Of a stretch of DNA of 45,535 bases, positions 1 to 8,919 are shown one piece after another. This stretch comes from an uncultured Lachnospiraceae bacterium (GTDB lineage Bacteria; Bacillota; Clostridia; Lachnospirales; Lachnospiraceae). The notes beneath the pieces are model-generated. The model saw nothing but the letters and a program-made list of their open reading frames with translations, was not told where the DNA came from and did no database searches. The translations under genes were made by a program, and so were the position numbers. The DNA is taken from the NCBI GenBank assembly GCA_947591155.1, contig CANQDA010000027.1, positions 1 to 45,535 on the forward strand. Reading direction: 5' to 3'. Within the stretch, counting starts at the first letter, position 1. The number at the start of each line of letters is the position of its first letter.

Positions 1-884
1 GCCTTGGAAGCAAGGAGACGGGTATCCTTGTAGATGGACATCGTCTGCGTGCCGTCGATGATGTTCTTCGTAGCCATAACCTCAGCATCCTGACCTGTGA
101 TCAGCGGCCAGTTCTCCTCGGTGTAGCCTGCGCCCTGAAGAGCAGCCTTGATGCCGTATGCGAAACCGTCGAATGCGGAGCAGGCGATGTCGAGATCCTC
201 ATCAGCATAGTTCGCCGTCAGGATGTTCTCGCAGTTCGCCTGAGCGGTCTCCTGAGACCATCTGAGGATACAGGTGTCCTCGAAGGAAGTTCTGCCGGAC
301 TTGCAGACCAGTGTGCCGTCGTCCAGGTACTCCTGAAGGACTTCCATGATACCATTGTACAGGAACAGCGCGTTGTTGTCATCCGGGGAGCCCATGAAGA
401 ATTCGATCGTGTAGGACTCGCCAGCCTCGCGTGCCGCGTCAAGATCCTTTGCTTCCTTGATGTAGTTCGCGATAACAGTACCAACGCCCTTGTTGTCGAA
501 TGTTGCATAGTAGGAAACAGCGTCCGTGTCCATCAGCAGACGGTCGTATGCGATGATCGGGATGCCGGCTTCCTTCGCCTGCGCCTCAGCGTTTACGAGA
601 ACGCCGGAGTCGATCGCAGCGATAACGAGACAGTCAACGCCCATGCTGACGTAGTTCTCAAGCTGAGAAACCTGCATAGCCGTATCATCCTCTGCGTACT
701 GCAGCTCTACCTTGTAGCCTTTTTCCTCAAGCTGGGACTTCATGTTCGCGCCGTCGTTGATCCAGCGCTCGGAAGACTGCGTCGGCATCAGGATACCAAC
801 CGTCTTCTGCTCTTCTGCCATCGCCGTAGCGGATAAGCCGAGTGCCATCACGCCTGCCAGCAGGCAAACTAACGCTTTCTTCAT
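1..884 (-). CDS. chvE: ChvE-type multiple-monosaccharide ABC transporter substrate-binding protein (3' end cut by window edge)
   Basis: This extracytoplasmic protein binds sugars for an ABC importer. The first 294 residues are present and the frame runs off the left edge, so the C-terminus and the expected ATPase and permease genes lie outside. The start is ATG at 882-884 with an AAGGAGGA ribosome site 8 nt upstream. A signal peptide of about 23 residues ends in an AMA-type cleavage site; no lipobox cysteine is present. Family-typical segments follow: VGILMPTQSSERWINDG near the mature start, then AAIDSG, IIAYDRL, SYYATFDN, FMGSPDDNNA, ITGQDAEV and SIYKDTR. The run of motifs matches ChvE rather than RbsB or XylF. 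It has its own promoter at 1025-1053. Family assignment is firm; the sugar is unknown. Confidence 0.92.
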   Translation of the reverse strand, partial: MKKALVCLLAGVMALGLSATAMAEEQKTVGILMPTQSSERWINDGANMKSQLEEKGYKVELQYAEDDTAMQVSQLENYVSMGVDCLVIAAIDSGVLVNAEAQAKEAGIPIIAYDRLLMDTDAVSYYATFDNKGVGTVIANYIKEAKDLDAAREAGESYTIEFFMGSPDDNNALFLYNGIMEVLQEYLDDGTLVCKSGRTSFEDTCILRWSQETAQANCENILTANYADEDLDIACSAFDGFAYGIKAALQGAGYTEENWPLITGQDAEVMATKNIIDGTQTMSIYKDTRLLASK

Positions 885-951
885 AAAAATATCCTCCTTT
901 GGGTTATAAAATATGATTTACAATCGCGTCATCGCAAACCTTGCACATATG

Positions 952-1026
952 TACCGCGCGGTATAGCCGCATCTTTTCGTCATATTTCACAATGTGTCCG
1001 CGATTCAGCTCTTGTCTATGTGAAAT
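952..1026 (-). promoter_or_regulatory. palindromic sites in the chvE leader
   Basis: The roughly 135-nt leader between the chvE promoter and start codon carries a perfect 12-bp palindrome (952-963, TACCGCGCGGTA) and an 8-bp inverted repeat (ATTTCACA at 984-991, TGTGAAAT at 1019-1026). The second arm begins at the predicted transcription start. They could be repressor sites or RNA hairpins. No known regulator consensus was recognised. The rest of 885-1106 shows nothing else. Confidence 0.4.
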
Positions 1027-1053
1027 TATACAGGGAAAATGATGATTCGTCAA
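1025..1053 (-). promoter_or_regulatory. sigma-A promoter of chvE
   Basis: On the minus strand, -35 TTGACG (1048-1053) and -10 TATAAT (1025-1030) are separated by 17 bp. Transcription would start near 1018 and give a leader of about 135 nt before the chvE start codon. Near-consensus boxes and exact spacing make this a strong candidate. Confidence 0.8.
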
Positions 1054-1106
1054 TAGAAATATGGCAGCTTACGCAATAAATCTGTCCAGAAGTTTACAAA
1101 CTGCAT

Positions 1107-1180
1107 AAAAAGACCTGCCGCAGACAGAACCGTCCGAATATTTTTCTACGGAACGATTCTGTCTGCGGCAGGTCTTTTTT
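1107..1180 (-). terminator. intrinsic terminator after rnpB
   Basis: A perfect 23-bp inverted repeat (1107-1129 with 1157-1179 or adjacent) encloses a 27-nt loop, and each arm ends in an A or T run. On the minus strand it lies immediately downstream of the RNase P RNA and ends in a five-T tract. The A run on the other side means it could also work on the plus strand. Confidence 0.9.
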
Positions 1181-1183
1181 AAG

Positions 1184-1537
1184 GTAAGCAGGACGATAAG
1201 CCGGGTTATGTCGTGAATGGTCATCTATCCAGGCCTGTCGTCGCCGACAGGCTCAAGCGACCTACCTGAGGCTGACGGGCCGCCATATGCCTCACCTCGG
1301 TCTTGCTTCGGATGGGGTTTACATATGCCCCGGCCGTTACCGGCCGGGCGGTAGTCTCTTACACTGCCCTTCCACCCTTACCGGCGCGTCTTGCCCCGCG
1401 CCGGCGGTTCATTTCTGTTGCACTTTCCTTGGAGTCGCCTCCACCGGACGTTATCCGGCATCCCTGCCCTGTGAAGCCCGGACTTTCCTCGTCTGGCGCC
1501 TTTCGGCCTGCCAGCCGCGACCATTTATCCTACTTAC
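1184..1537 (-). ncRNA. rnpB: RNase P RNA (bacterial class A)
   Basis: This is the catalytic RNA of RNase P, which removes 5' leaders from tRNA precursors. On the minus strand the conserved 5' core reads GAGGAAAGTCCGGGCTTC, and later come GGGTGGAAGGGCAGTG and the 3' hallmark ACATAACCCGGCTTATCGTC. The ends (GTAAGTAGGAT at 5', ATCGTCCTGCTTAC at 3') pair to form P1, which sets the boundaries to within a few nucleotides. It has its own promoter starting just after the aga stop codon and a strong terminator. Plus-strand reading frames over this stretch are spurious. Confidence 0.96.
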
Positions 1538-1544
1538 GCGCGTC

Positions 1545-1573
1545 ATTCTAGCACATGTTTATGAGAAAGACAA
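1545..1573 (-). promoter_or_regulatory. promoter of rnpB
   Basis: On the minus strand, -35 TTGTCT (1568-1573) and -10 TAGAAT (1545-1550) are spaced by 17 bp. Transcription would begin near 1538, matching the P1-defined 5' end of the RNA. The -35 box begins 3 nt after the aga stop codon, so rnpB need not rely on the sugar operon. Confidence 0.78.
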
Positions 1574-1576
1574 GGA

Positions 1577-3769
1577 TCAGTTTTTCCTCTCGATCACCGT
1601 CATATACGAGTCATAATCGCATTCCGGCCACGGAAGAACAGTCCCGCCGTGCATCAACGCTGTTCCCGAATACAGTTTTCCGTCCAACTCATAGAGTGCG
1701 TCCTCCAGAAGTCCTTTCCACTTCAGGCGATACGGCTTTGCGCTCGCGTGCACATCCGTGTATACGACGCTCAAAGAAGCCCTGGACTGATCCGGACTGA
1801 CATAACTCCAGGCGGTGAAATCCGGATTCTCGTAAGGCGACGCCAGTCGATAATAATTCCCCTGCTGAAACAGTTCCCAGTTCTCATTGTACAGCCTGAT
1901 CTGCCGCCTTGCCTCGTCTTTTTCCTCCTGTGTCATGCGGTCAAGATCCAGCTCATAGCCAAAAGCGCCCTGCATCGCGCAGACGCCCCTCGTCCGAAAC
2001 GGAGTCATGCGCCCGTTCTGATGGTTCGGACAGATCGACACATGGGCCGCCGTCGCCGACATCGGATAGCCGAACGATGTCCCGTAGTGGATGCGCAGGC
2101 GCTCGATCGCGTCTGTATTGTCGCTGCACCAGATCTGCGGCGCGTAGTAGAGCATCCCTGCATCAAAACGACCGCCGCCGCCGCTGCATCCCTCCAGAAG
2201 CAGATCCGGATGCTGCGCAAGCATGTGTTCCAGCACCTCGTAAAGTCCCAGAATATATTTATGGCGAACCGCGCCCTGACTCAGTCCGGGATCTGCCGCG
2301 CTGTATACGTTGCCGATGCTGCGGTTCATATCCCATTTGATGTACTCGATATCGGCTGACGCAAACAAATCGTCAATGCGTCCCTTGATATATTCCCGCA
2401 CCTCCTGTCGTGAAAAATCAAGAAGAAGCTGAGATCTGCTGCGGTTCGGATCCCGCCCGGGAATCACAAACGCCCAGTCCGGATGCGCGCGGTACAGGTC
2501 GCTGTCCTCGGACACCATTTCCGGCTCGATCCAGAGTCCGAATTTCAACCCAAGCGCATGGATCCGATCCGCAAGCTCCCCGAGCGTACAGCCAAGCTTC
2601 TTCTCATTCACGTACCAGTCGCCGAGGCCGGACCTGTCGTCATCCCGCTTTCCGAACCAGCCGTCGTCCAGGACAAAAAGCTCGAGTCCCAGATCAGCCG
2701 CCTGCCGCGCAAGTTCCAGAAGTTTTCCGCCCGTAAACTTAAAGTATGTCGCCTCCCAGTTGTTGGCCAAAAGCGGGCGCTTTCGATTTTTCCACGGACT
2801 GCGGATCAGGTTCTCCCGGTACGTCTTCTGCAGCCCGTTTGAAAGTCCGCTCAACCCTTTCTCCGTGTAGGACAGCACCACCTCCGGAGCCGCAAAAGAT
2901 TCGCCGCTTCCCAGCATCCATTCAAACTCGTTGTCATTCAGTCCGCAGACGATCCGCAGGCTGTCAAACTGGTCGACCTCCGCCTGAAGCTTAAAGCTCC
3001 CGCTGTACACGAGAGACACCGCGCAGCACGCGCCGACGTCCTCTGCCGTATTTCTGTCACAAACGATCACAAACGGATTGTGATGGTGACTCGACGTCCC
3101 CCGCGCACTGCTGATCTCTGTGATCCCGTGACAGAGCGTCTTGCGCTCAAACTGGCGTTCCAGCGTGTGTTTCCCGTAAAAACTGATCAGTTCCCTGCCG
3201 CCCTCCGGAAAATCCAGACCCATGCTCATCACACGGCTGAGCTTCACCGTCTTCGCCCCTCGGTTCCCGATCACAGCCGCCCTCGTGATGATATTTTTCT
3301 CCTCGAAGACCCCGTACAGAAGTGTCACATAAATCTCTTCGTACAGATCCTTCAGAACAATCTCCAGCGTTTCGGCGTCTCCCTCTTCAATCGAAAAAAG
3401 CGCCGGAAGCCCGGGAAGATCATACTTTCCAGGCAGAATCCGGTGCGACACATAACGCAGAGCCAGCGCGGGCGCCTGCCCTGCAATCCCCGCCTGCAGC
3501 GCGCTCACGCGATAGTCCCCGTCTCCATACACCGGATATTCCTGCGGGAAATAGTCAAGCGAGTATTCCCGGCCCGCCGTATTTTCCGCCGGCTCGCTGC
3601 AATATCCGTAGTCGCGCGAAACGATTAGATAGGAAAAATCCGTCCCGTCCGCCCTCGGGCCAAAATAGGTATGTAAAAGTACATTCTGCGCGTCCGCTTT
3701 CATCTGGTACGTGCTTTCCGCCGTGTGCAGCGTAAAGGTACGCGCCACACTGTCATACAGGATTGCCAT
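1577..3769 (-). CDS. aga: alpha-galactosidase, GH36
   Basis: Hydrolyses terminal alpha-1,6-galactosyl residues from raffinose-family sugars or melibiose, probably in the cytoplasm because no signal peptide is present. The protein has 730 residues, the usual size of Aga/RafA-type GH36 enzymes. An N-terminal beta-sandwich (about 1-320) precedes the TIM barrel. The nucleophile is D480 in YIKWDMNR; the acid/base is D550 in WCSDNTD, after the glycine-rich LLEGCSGGGGRFD motif. The D480/D550 spacing fits characterised GH36 enzymes. An AGGAGT ribosome site precedes ATG 3769. It is the last gene of the operon that includes the GH13 gene and the transporter, so released galactose and sucrose are handled together. 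Confidence 0.95.
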   Translation of the reverse strand: MAILYDSVARTFTLHTAESTYQMKADAQNVLLHTYFGPRADGTDFSYLIVSRDYGYCSEPAENTAGREYSLDYFPQEYPVYGDGDYRVSALQAGIAGQAPALALRYVSHRILPGKYDLPGLPALFSIEEGDAETLEIVLKDLYEEIYVTLLYGVFEEKNIITRAAVIGNRGAKTVKLSRVMSMGLDFPEGGRELISFYGKHTLERQFERKTLCHGITEISSARGTSSHHHNPFVIVCDRNTAEDVGACCAVSLVYSGSFKLQAEVDQFDSLRIVCGLNDNEFEWMLGSGESFAAPEVVLSYTEKGLSGLSNGLQKTYRENLIRSPWKNRKRPLLANNWEATYFKFTGGKLLELARQAADLGLELFVLDDGWFGKRDDDRSGLGDWYVNEKKLGCTLGELADRIHALGLKFGLWIEPEMVSEDSDLYRAHPDWAFVIPGRDPNRSRSQLLLDFSRQEVREYIKGRIDDLFASADIEYIKWDMNRSIGNVYSAADPGLSQGAVRHKYILGLYEVLEHMLAQHPDLLLEGCSGGGGRFDAGMLYYAPQIWCSDNTDAIERLRIHYGTSFGYPMSATAAHVSICPNHQNGRMTPFRTRGVCAMQGAFGYELDLDRMTQEEKDEARRQIRLYNENWELFQQGNYYRLASPYENPDFTAWSYVSPDQSRASLSVVYTDVHASAKPYRLKWKGLLEDALYELDGKLYSGTALMHGGTVLPWPECDYDSYMTVIERKN

Positions 3770-3841
3770 GACAGTACTCCTTTCGTCGTCTCATATTTGG
3801 TTCGTGTTTTATATGTCAGCAGGAAATACAGGAAGCCCAAA

Positions 3842-5641
3842 CTATACTAACCAGAGATATTCATACGGTCCGAGCAGGATCGTATTGTCATAGGAACGCA
3901 CCGGACGCCCGGTCAGCAGGTCCGTCATATCCCCCGGTAGTCCGAACCAGCCGAAACGGTTCGCGTCCACCCACTGCTCCTGTTCCGAAAAATTGGCGAG
4001 CACCATCATCTTATTCTCCCGATGAAATCCGAACACCGCCTTGTTGTCCAGGTCAACCGGCGTCGATCTGATATCGGAGCGGAAGTACGGGCAGTTCTTG
4101 CGGATCTCAATCATCCTTCGGATGCCGGAAAAGATCTGCCCCTGCACCGTCCCCATATCCGTCCGCTTCTTCGCCGCCTCCCAGTCCATCTTCCCGCGGT
4201 GCAGCCAGCGGGAGTCGCCGGCTATGCTGCGGTCGTTCTTGTAGCTCCAGTCGTTGAGCTGTCCGATCTCATCCCCGCTGTATAAGAGCGGAATGCCCGT
4301 GTAAGAGATGATGACGGAATTCAAAAGCAGGATGCGCTTGATCGCCTGCTCGATCTTGTAAGCGTGCTTCTCTCTCAGCGCCTGCTCCAGCCCGCACATG
4401 GAGGCAAACGTGCCGCTGTTTCTCGCGTCCAGGGTCACCGGATTAAACTCGTATAGCTCCCCGATCGAGAAGCTTCCGGGGTATTGCCCCAGCATAAATT
4501 TGATGATAAACTGCTTGTGCGCCTCCGGGTCGAAACCCAGCTCCTGAAGGATCCCTGTCTCGAAGCCCCAGCCGATGTCGTCGTGGCAGCGCCCGTAATT
4601 GATCCAGACGGCGTCCTTGGGCACGCCGTAGTCCTTCGCGAGCGAGCGCTCCATCAGCCGTACATCCCTCGTCGCGAGAGAATTCCAGAGAAGCACCATC
4701 AGAGAAGCGTTGTACATGACATTGCACTCTTTCTCCTCCCCGGTTCCGAAATATTTTACGATCTCTCCCGGCTCGACGATCGCCTCGCCGAGAAATACGA
4801 CAGAGGGGCATACCTCCCGGATGATCCGGTACATCATCCGCAAGAGCGTATGTACGACGGGATGGTTCATACAGCTTGTCCCGGGCTCTTTCCACATATA
4901 GGGGATCGCGTCCAGACGGAAAATATCGATCCCCTTGTTCGCAAGCGTGAGCAGCACCTCAACGATCTTATTGAACACCTGCGGATTCGCGTAATTCAGA
5001 TCCCACTGAAATTCATAGAAACGCGTCATCACATATTTACCAAGCTCGGAATACCATGTGAAATTCTTCGGCGCGACTTCCGGAAAGATCTCCGTCATCG
5101 TTCGCTCATACTCCCGCGGGAGAGCCTCATCGTCAAACATGTGATACATATCGGCGTACTCCGGGTTGCCTTTTCGGCACTCCTCAGCCCAGGTATGCTC
5201 CTTCGCCGTGTGGTTCAGCACGAAGTCGATGCAGGTACGGATTCCCCGCGCTTTCAGCAGCCCGACCACCCGCTCAAGCTGCTCCATTGTGCCGAGTTTC
5301 GGTTCGACCGCAAGATAGTCTGACACGGCGTATCCGCCGTCGTTGTTCCCCTCGCGGGATTTCAGCAGCGGCATGAAATGCACGTAGGTGACTCCCAATT
5401 CCTCCAGATAATCGATTTTCTCCTCAAAGCGGTACAGATCCTCGCTGAAGCGGTCCACATAGAGCATGATGCCGACCATTTTCTCCGACATGTACCAGCC
5501 GTTGCCCCCGGCATCCTGAGCGGCAAGCTTGGGGCTGCGTTCCCTCTTCGCCCGGGCGATGATCTCACGCAGTTCCCCAAAGCGCCGATCGGTCTGTTCG
5601 CTCTCGCCGTAGACCCCGTAGTAATACTGTTTCAAATCCAT
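3842..5641 (-). CDS. GH13 sucrose-active enzyme, amylosucrase-like
   Basis: Likely cleaves sucrose, either hydrolysing it or transferring glucose to alpha-glucan. The 599-residue protein has the GH13 signature regions: DFVLNH (139-144), nucleophile D244 in IFRLDAIP, acid/base E286 in FLGEAIV, and the transition-state D354 in GRCHDDIGWG. The HDDIGWG form, the long N-terminal region, and YSGDEIGQLNDWSY are typical of GH13 subfamily 4 (amylosucrase) rather than the shorter sucrose phosphorylases. There is no signal peptide. An AAGGAGGAA ribosome site precedes ATG 5641. It lies between the permease genes and aga; raffinose cleavage by Aga would yield its sucrose substrate. Amylosucrase versus sucrose hydrolase cannot be separated from sequence alone. 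Confidence 0.85.
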   Translation of the reverse strand: MDLKQYYYGVYGESEQTDRRFGELREIIARAKRERSPKLAAQDAGGNGWYMSEKMVGIMLYVDRFSEDLYRFEEKIDYLEELGVTYVHFMPLLKSREGNNDGGYAVSDYLAVEPKLGTMEQLERVVGLLKARGIRTCIDFVLNHTAKEHTWAEECRKGNPEYADMYHMFDDEALPREYERTMTEIFPEVAPKNFTWYSELGKYVMTRFYEFQWDLNYANPQVFNKIVEVLLTLANKGIDIFRLDAIPYMWKEPGTSCMNHPVVHTLLRMMYRIIREVCPSVVFLGEAIVEPGEIVKYFGTGEEKECNVMYNASLMVLLWNSLATRDVRLMERSLAKDYGVPKDAVWINYGRCHDDIGWGFETGILQELGFDPEAHKQFIIKFMLGQYPGSFSIGELYEFNPVTLDARNSGTFASMCGLEQALREKHAYKIEQAIKRILLLNSVIISYTGIPLLYSGDEIGQLNDWSYKNDRSIAGDSRWLHRGKMDWEAAKKRTDMGTVQGQIFSGIRRMIEIRKNCPYFRSDIRSTPVDLDNKAVFGFHRENKMMVLANFSEQEQWVDANRFGWFGLPGDMTDLLTGRPVRSYDNTILLGPYEYLWLV

Positions 5642-5684
5642 CCGGATTCCTCCTTATGCATCGCGACTCAGTATTACCACTATA

Positions 5685-6566
5685 CTATTTTACTGCCCCG
5701 TTGACAACACCGTTTAAGATCTGCTTCTGACAGAAAAGGTAAAAGATCAGAATCGGGATCAGGGCCAACAGATAAGACGCGAACGCCAGATTGTAGTTCG
5801 TGCCGAATTCCGTCTGAAAGTTTAACTGCGCCAGCGGCAGCGTGTTCACACCGGTTCCGGACATGATGACAAGCGGCGTCATCACATCGTTCCAGGTGCT
5901 CATCGCCGTCAGCACTGCGACGGTCGCGTGCATCGGTTTCATGATCGGAAACACGATCGACCAGTAGGTCTTCCAGGTCGTCGCTCCGTCCACGCGCGCA
6001 GCCTCCTCGAGCGCGAGCGGAATGTTCGTCAGATAGCCCTTGTACAGCATCAGGTTCAACGGCATATAGAATACCGTGTACAGCACGATCACGCCGATCC
6101 TGTTCGCAATACCCATCTGTGCCGTCTGTTTTACGAGCGGCATCATCAGGATCGCGAACGGGACAAACATACCGCTGACAATATAGAGGTACAGGAAATT
6201 ATACACCTTACTGCTCTTCATGCTCCGCCCGATCGCATAGCCGGCCAGACCATGAAGTACGATAGCGAGGACAACCGTCACCGCCGTGATCAGGAAGCTG
6301 TTCCCCAGCGAATGCCAGAAATCTGTCACACGCATCGCCTCTGCAAAGTTTGAGAGGCTCCAGTGCGTCGGAAGTGCAAGCGCTCCGGCGATATCGTTCG
6401 TCATCTCGGAGGGCTGTTTGAACGCGATCACCACCGCCATATAGAGCGGGAAGAAAATGGTAACGCAACCCACAATAAGCAGGATCGTAATCGGCCAGTT
6501 GTAATGAGTCTTGTCTCTTTTCCGGGCCGCAGCCGCCGTCCGAGCCATCGCTGTTGTCTGAGTCAT
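5685..6566 (-). CDS. carbohydrate ABC permease, MsmG/MalG type
   Basis: Inner-membrane subunit of an oligosaccharide ABC importer. The 293-residue protein has about six hydrophobic segments, the first at residues 24-45. The permease EAA loop reads EEAARVDGATTWKTYWSIVFPIMKP in part and contacts the ATPase. Its ATG overlaps the end of the previous gene by 4 bp, which suggests translational coupling. The C-terminus ends in GVVNGAVK, common in this family (ilxGivaGAVKG). No dedicated ATPase gene is in this operon, so a shared MsmK-type ATPase elsewhere is likely. Confidence 0.92.
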   Translation of the reverse strand: MTQTTAMARTAAAARKRDKTHYNWPITILLIVGCVTIFFPLYMAVVIAFKQPSEMTNDIAGALALPTHWSLSNFAEAMRVTDFWHSLGNSFLITAVTVVLAIVLHGLAGYAIGRSMKSSKVYNFLYLYIVSGMFVPFAILMMPLVKQTAQMGIANRIGVIVLYTVFYMPLNLMLYKGYLTNIPLALEEAARVDGATTWKTYWSIVFPIMKPMHATVAVLTAMSTWNDVMTPLVIMSGTGVNTLPLAQLNFQTEFGTNYNLAFASYLLALIPILIFYLFCQKQILNGVVNGAVK

Positions 6567-7450
6567 AGCTGTTCCTCCTTTCGGTTCGTAACCGTCATCT
6601 GGAAGACGGAGATCGCCACAATGACGACGAAGAATACAAACGCATTCGCACTCTGGAAACCGAACTGGCCGCCGCTCATGCCGTTATTGTAAATCAGATA
6701 CGAAATCGATTCTGTACTCTGGGACGGTCCGCCTTTCGTCAACGCCATGATCTGATCGAAGACCATCAGGAAATTTTTCATGCAGAGCACCATGTTGATC
6801 GAGAAGAACGGAATGATGAGCGGAAAAGTCAGGTAGCGGAATTTCTTCCAACCCGTCACACCGTCGAGCGAACCCGCCTCGTATACGTCTTCCGGAACCG
6901 TCTGGAGACCGGAAATATAGATGATCGTATTCATCGCGATCGCCTGCCAGCATCCTACGATCACGATCGCGATCCAAGCCTTGCCGGTACTTGAGAGCAT
7001 GCTGCTGCTCAAAGACTCGATGCCCGCGCGCTGCGCCAGCGTTGGAAGCACATAAGTAAAGATAAAGCTGAAAATATAGCCGATGACCAGTCCGCCAAGT
7101 ACGTTAGGGATAAAATAAATACCGCGCAGCGCACTCTTCGCCCGAATCTTGCTGTTCAGCCCAAGCGCGAGCACCAGGCTGATGACGTTGGTCAGGATCG
7201 TACCCACGAGGGCGTATTTAAACGTGAACAGATACGAATTTCCCACGCGTGAGTCCCCGATCAGGTCCCGGTAATTTCGCAGGCCGACCCAGTCGTACGA
7301 GCCGTAGCCCTTAAAATTCGTAAAGCTGTAGATAAAGCCTCTGATCAACGGCAGTGTGTTGAAACAGAAGAACAACGCGACCACCGGGATCGTGATGATC
7401 AGGAACGTCAGCTTCCGTTCCTGCGCTCCCTTAGAAGATTTCCCTTTCAC
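6563..7450 (-). CDS. carbohydrate ABC permease, MsmF/UgpA type
   Basis: Partner permease of the importer. It has 295 residues, six predicted membrane segments and an EAA loop EAGSLDGVTGWKKFRYLTFP. Translation appears to start at GTG 7450, overlapping the stop of the binding-protein gene as GTGA. Together with the MsmG-type subunit it forms the heterodimeric channel used by raffinose, melibiose and maltose-type importers. The sugar is inferred from the enzymes in the operon. Confidence 0.92.
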   Translation of the reverse strand: MKGKSSKGAQERKLTFLIITIPVVALFFCFNTLPLIRGFIYSFTNFKGYGSYDWVGLRNYRDLIGDSRVGNSYLFTFKYALVGTILTNVISLVLALGLNSKIRAKSALRGIYFIPNVLGGLVIGYIFSFIFTYVLPTLAQRAGIESLSSSMLSSTGKAWIAIVIVGCWQAIAMNTIIYISGLQTVPEDVYEAGSLDGVTGWKKFRYLTFPLIIPFFSINMVLCMKNFLMVFDQIMALTKGGPSQSTESISYLIYNNGMSGGQFGFQSANAFVFFVVIVAISVFQMTVTNRKEEQL

Positions 7451-8787
7451 TGTTCCTCTCCTCCTTTCTCCGAGTCCGGCTCATCCGCCAACAAATCCGG
7501 ATGTTCCTCATAAAATTTCTGCACCTTCGAGATCAGGTCGCGGTTGTAGCGCACCCACTCCGTATCAAAACGCTCCAGGAATGTATCGACCGCGTTCTCC
7601 GAGTCGTCCATCAGGAAGGTCTGGATCATCGCGTCCACTGCCATCTCAGACGGATAGTGGTGATCCTGGTAGTCAGCCATACGATCTTCCTCAATATAGG
7701 ATTTCATACCGTCGAGCATCGACGGGAGGGTAAAATCCCCATTCTTACAAGGAACCGCGTTCTGATCGTCCAGATATGTCTGGATGTTCTCGTCCTCATA
7801 CAGAAAATCAAGCACCTCATAGATTGCTTCTTTCTTATCCTCTTTGCCTGCCATCACGGACCACTGCAGGTCGTTGCCTGAATTCAGAACGTTCTGCTGC
7901 GCGTCGTTGCTCGCCGGAAATACAAACGAGTCGATGTTGATGTCCGGATTGACCGACTTGATCTGCGGCACCGCGTAGCTTCCGATCACGTACATCGCGG
8001 ATTCGCCGCGCGCGAAAGCAGTACACGCGTCGTTGTAGCTGTAAGCGTATGGATCCGACTCCGCATACGCAAGCAGAGATTTTGTCACCTCGGCCGCATC
8101 ATGGTACGCTTCCGCGAAAGTGGCCGTACCTGCATTCACCTGAGAACAGATGTCGGATGGCGCTAAGTCCACGCAGATCGCGTTCCATGGAGCAAGACAG
8201 GTCCATGTGTCGCGGAAACCGAAATACAGAGGCAGAATCTCCTGTTCCTGAATATCGTCGCAGAGCTCATAAAACTCGTCAAGCGTTGTCGGGATCGTCC
8301 ACCCGTGCTCCTCGAAAATATCTCTGTTATAAAGCACTCCGGCCGCATTCGCCATATAGGGCACTGCGTATGTACCGTCCGTTGGAACAAACTCCAGCTC
8401 CTCGTTGATCTTCAGGTAGGACTCCTTGATATCCGCGAGTCCCGGGTAATCCGACACATCCATCAGCATATCCGAATCGAGGAAATTCGAATAGTTGATA
8501 TCGCCGCCAATGCCGATGATTTCCGGATAATCCTCGCGGATAAATCTCGTCTTCAGGATCGTCATCGCATCGTTCGGAGAATCGATCACCAGCTCAATGT
8601 CGTCGTGCGTCGAGTTAAACTTCTCTTCGAGCGCATCGAACGCTTTAACCGCCTCCGGTTTGTACTGGACGATTTCGACTACCGTCTTCCCGTTCGCGCC
8701 TTTGTTCGCGCCACACCCGGAAAGCAGCGCCGTCATCGCCGTCATTCCTGCCAGAAGGATTCCGGCAGCTTTTGCGTGTGTTTTCAT
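7447..8787 (-). CDS. sugar ABC transporter substrate-binding lipoprotein, MsmE-like
   Basis: Lipid-anchored receptor for the importer. The 446-residue protein opens with a lipoprotein signal peptide ending LLSGCG, with the cysteine near residue 25. The body is of the SBP_bac_1 type: VVEIVQYKPEAVKAF, a central GESAMYVIGSYAVPQI and a C-terminal helical lobe. ATG 8787 is preceded by GGAGAG. It is the first gene of a five-gene operon (binding protein, two permeases, GH13, aga) transcribed divergently from the AraC regulator. The gene set resembles the streptococcal msm and raf loci, so raffinose, stachyose or melibiose is the likely ligand. Confidence 0.93.
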   Translation of the reverse strand: MKTHAKAAGILLAGMTAMTALLSGCGANKGANGKTVVEIVQYKPEAVKAFDALEEKFNSTHDDIELVIDSPNDAMTILKTRFIREDYPEIIGIGGDINYSNFLDSDMLMDVSDYPGLADIKESYLKINEELEFVPTDGTYAVPYMANAAGVLYNRDIFEEHGWTIPTTLDEFYELCDDIQEQEILPLYFGFRDTWTCLAPWNAICVDLAPSDICSQVNAGTATFAEAYHDAAEVTKSLLAYAESDPYAYSYNDACTAFARGESAMYVIGSYAVPQIKSVNPDINIDSFVFPASNDAQQNVLNSGNDLQWSVMAGKEDKKEAIYEVLDFLYEDENIQTYLDDQNAVPCKNGDFTLPSMLDGMKSYIEEDRMADYQDHHYPSEMAVDAMIQTFLMDDSENAVDTFLERFDTEWVRYNRDLISKVQKFYEEHPDLLADEPDSEKGGEEQ

Positions 8788-8870
8788 GAAACACTCTCCT
8801 TTCCCGCTTCGCTTTTTTCATGGCAGCATCCCGGACGCTTCCTCCGAAATACTCCAAGCTATTCACAGAT

Positions 8871-8899
8871 AGTTTAACATTCCATTATGCGTCTATAAA
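8871..8899 (-). promoter_or_regulatory. weak promoter of the raffinose-type operon
   Basis: On the minus strand, TTTATA (8894-8899) and TAAACT (8871-8876) are 17 bp apart, upstream of the binding-protein gene. Both boxes depart from consensus, as expected of a promoter that needs an activator. The nearer arm of the inverted repeat would lie about 60 bp upstream of the predicted start. Confidence 0.45.
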
Positions 8900-8919
8900 T
8901 ACCGCTGTATCTCCGTTTT

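Noticed and set aside
952..963. T-box-like TACCGCG in the ChvE leader
   Set aside because: The sequence is just half of a perfect palindrome; no specifier stem, terminator pair or amino-acid gene follows.
1287..1616. Plus-strand open frames over the rnpB region
   Set aside because: They run antisense through the conserved RNase P RNA core and have no ribosome site.
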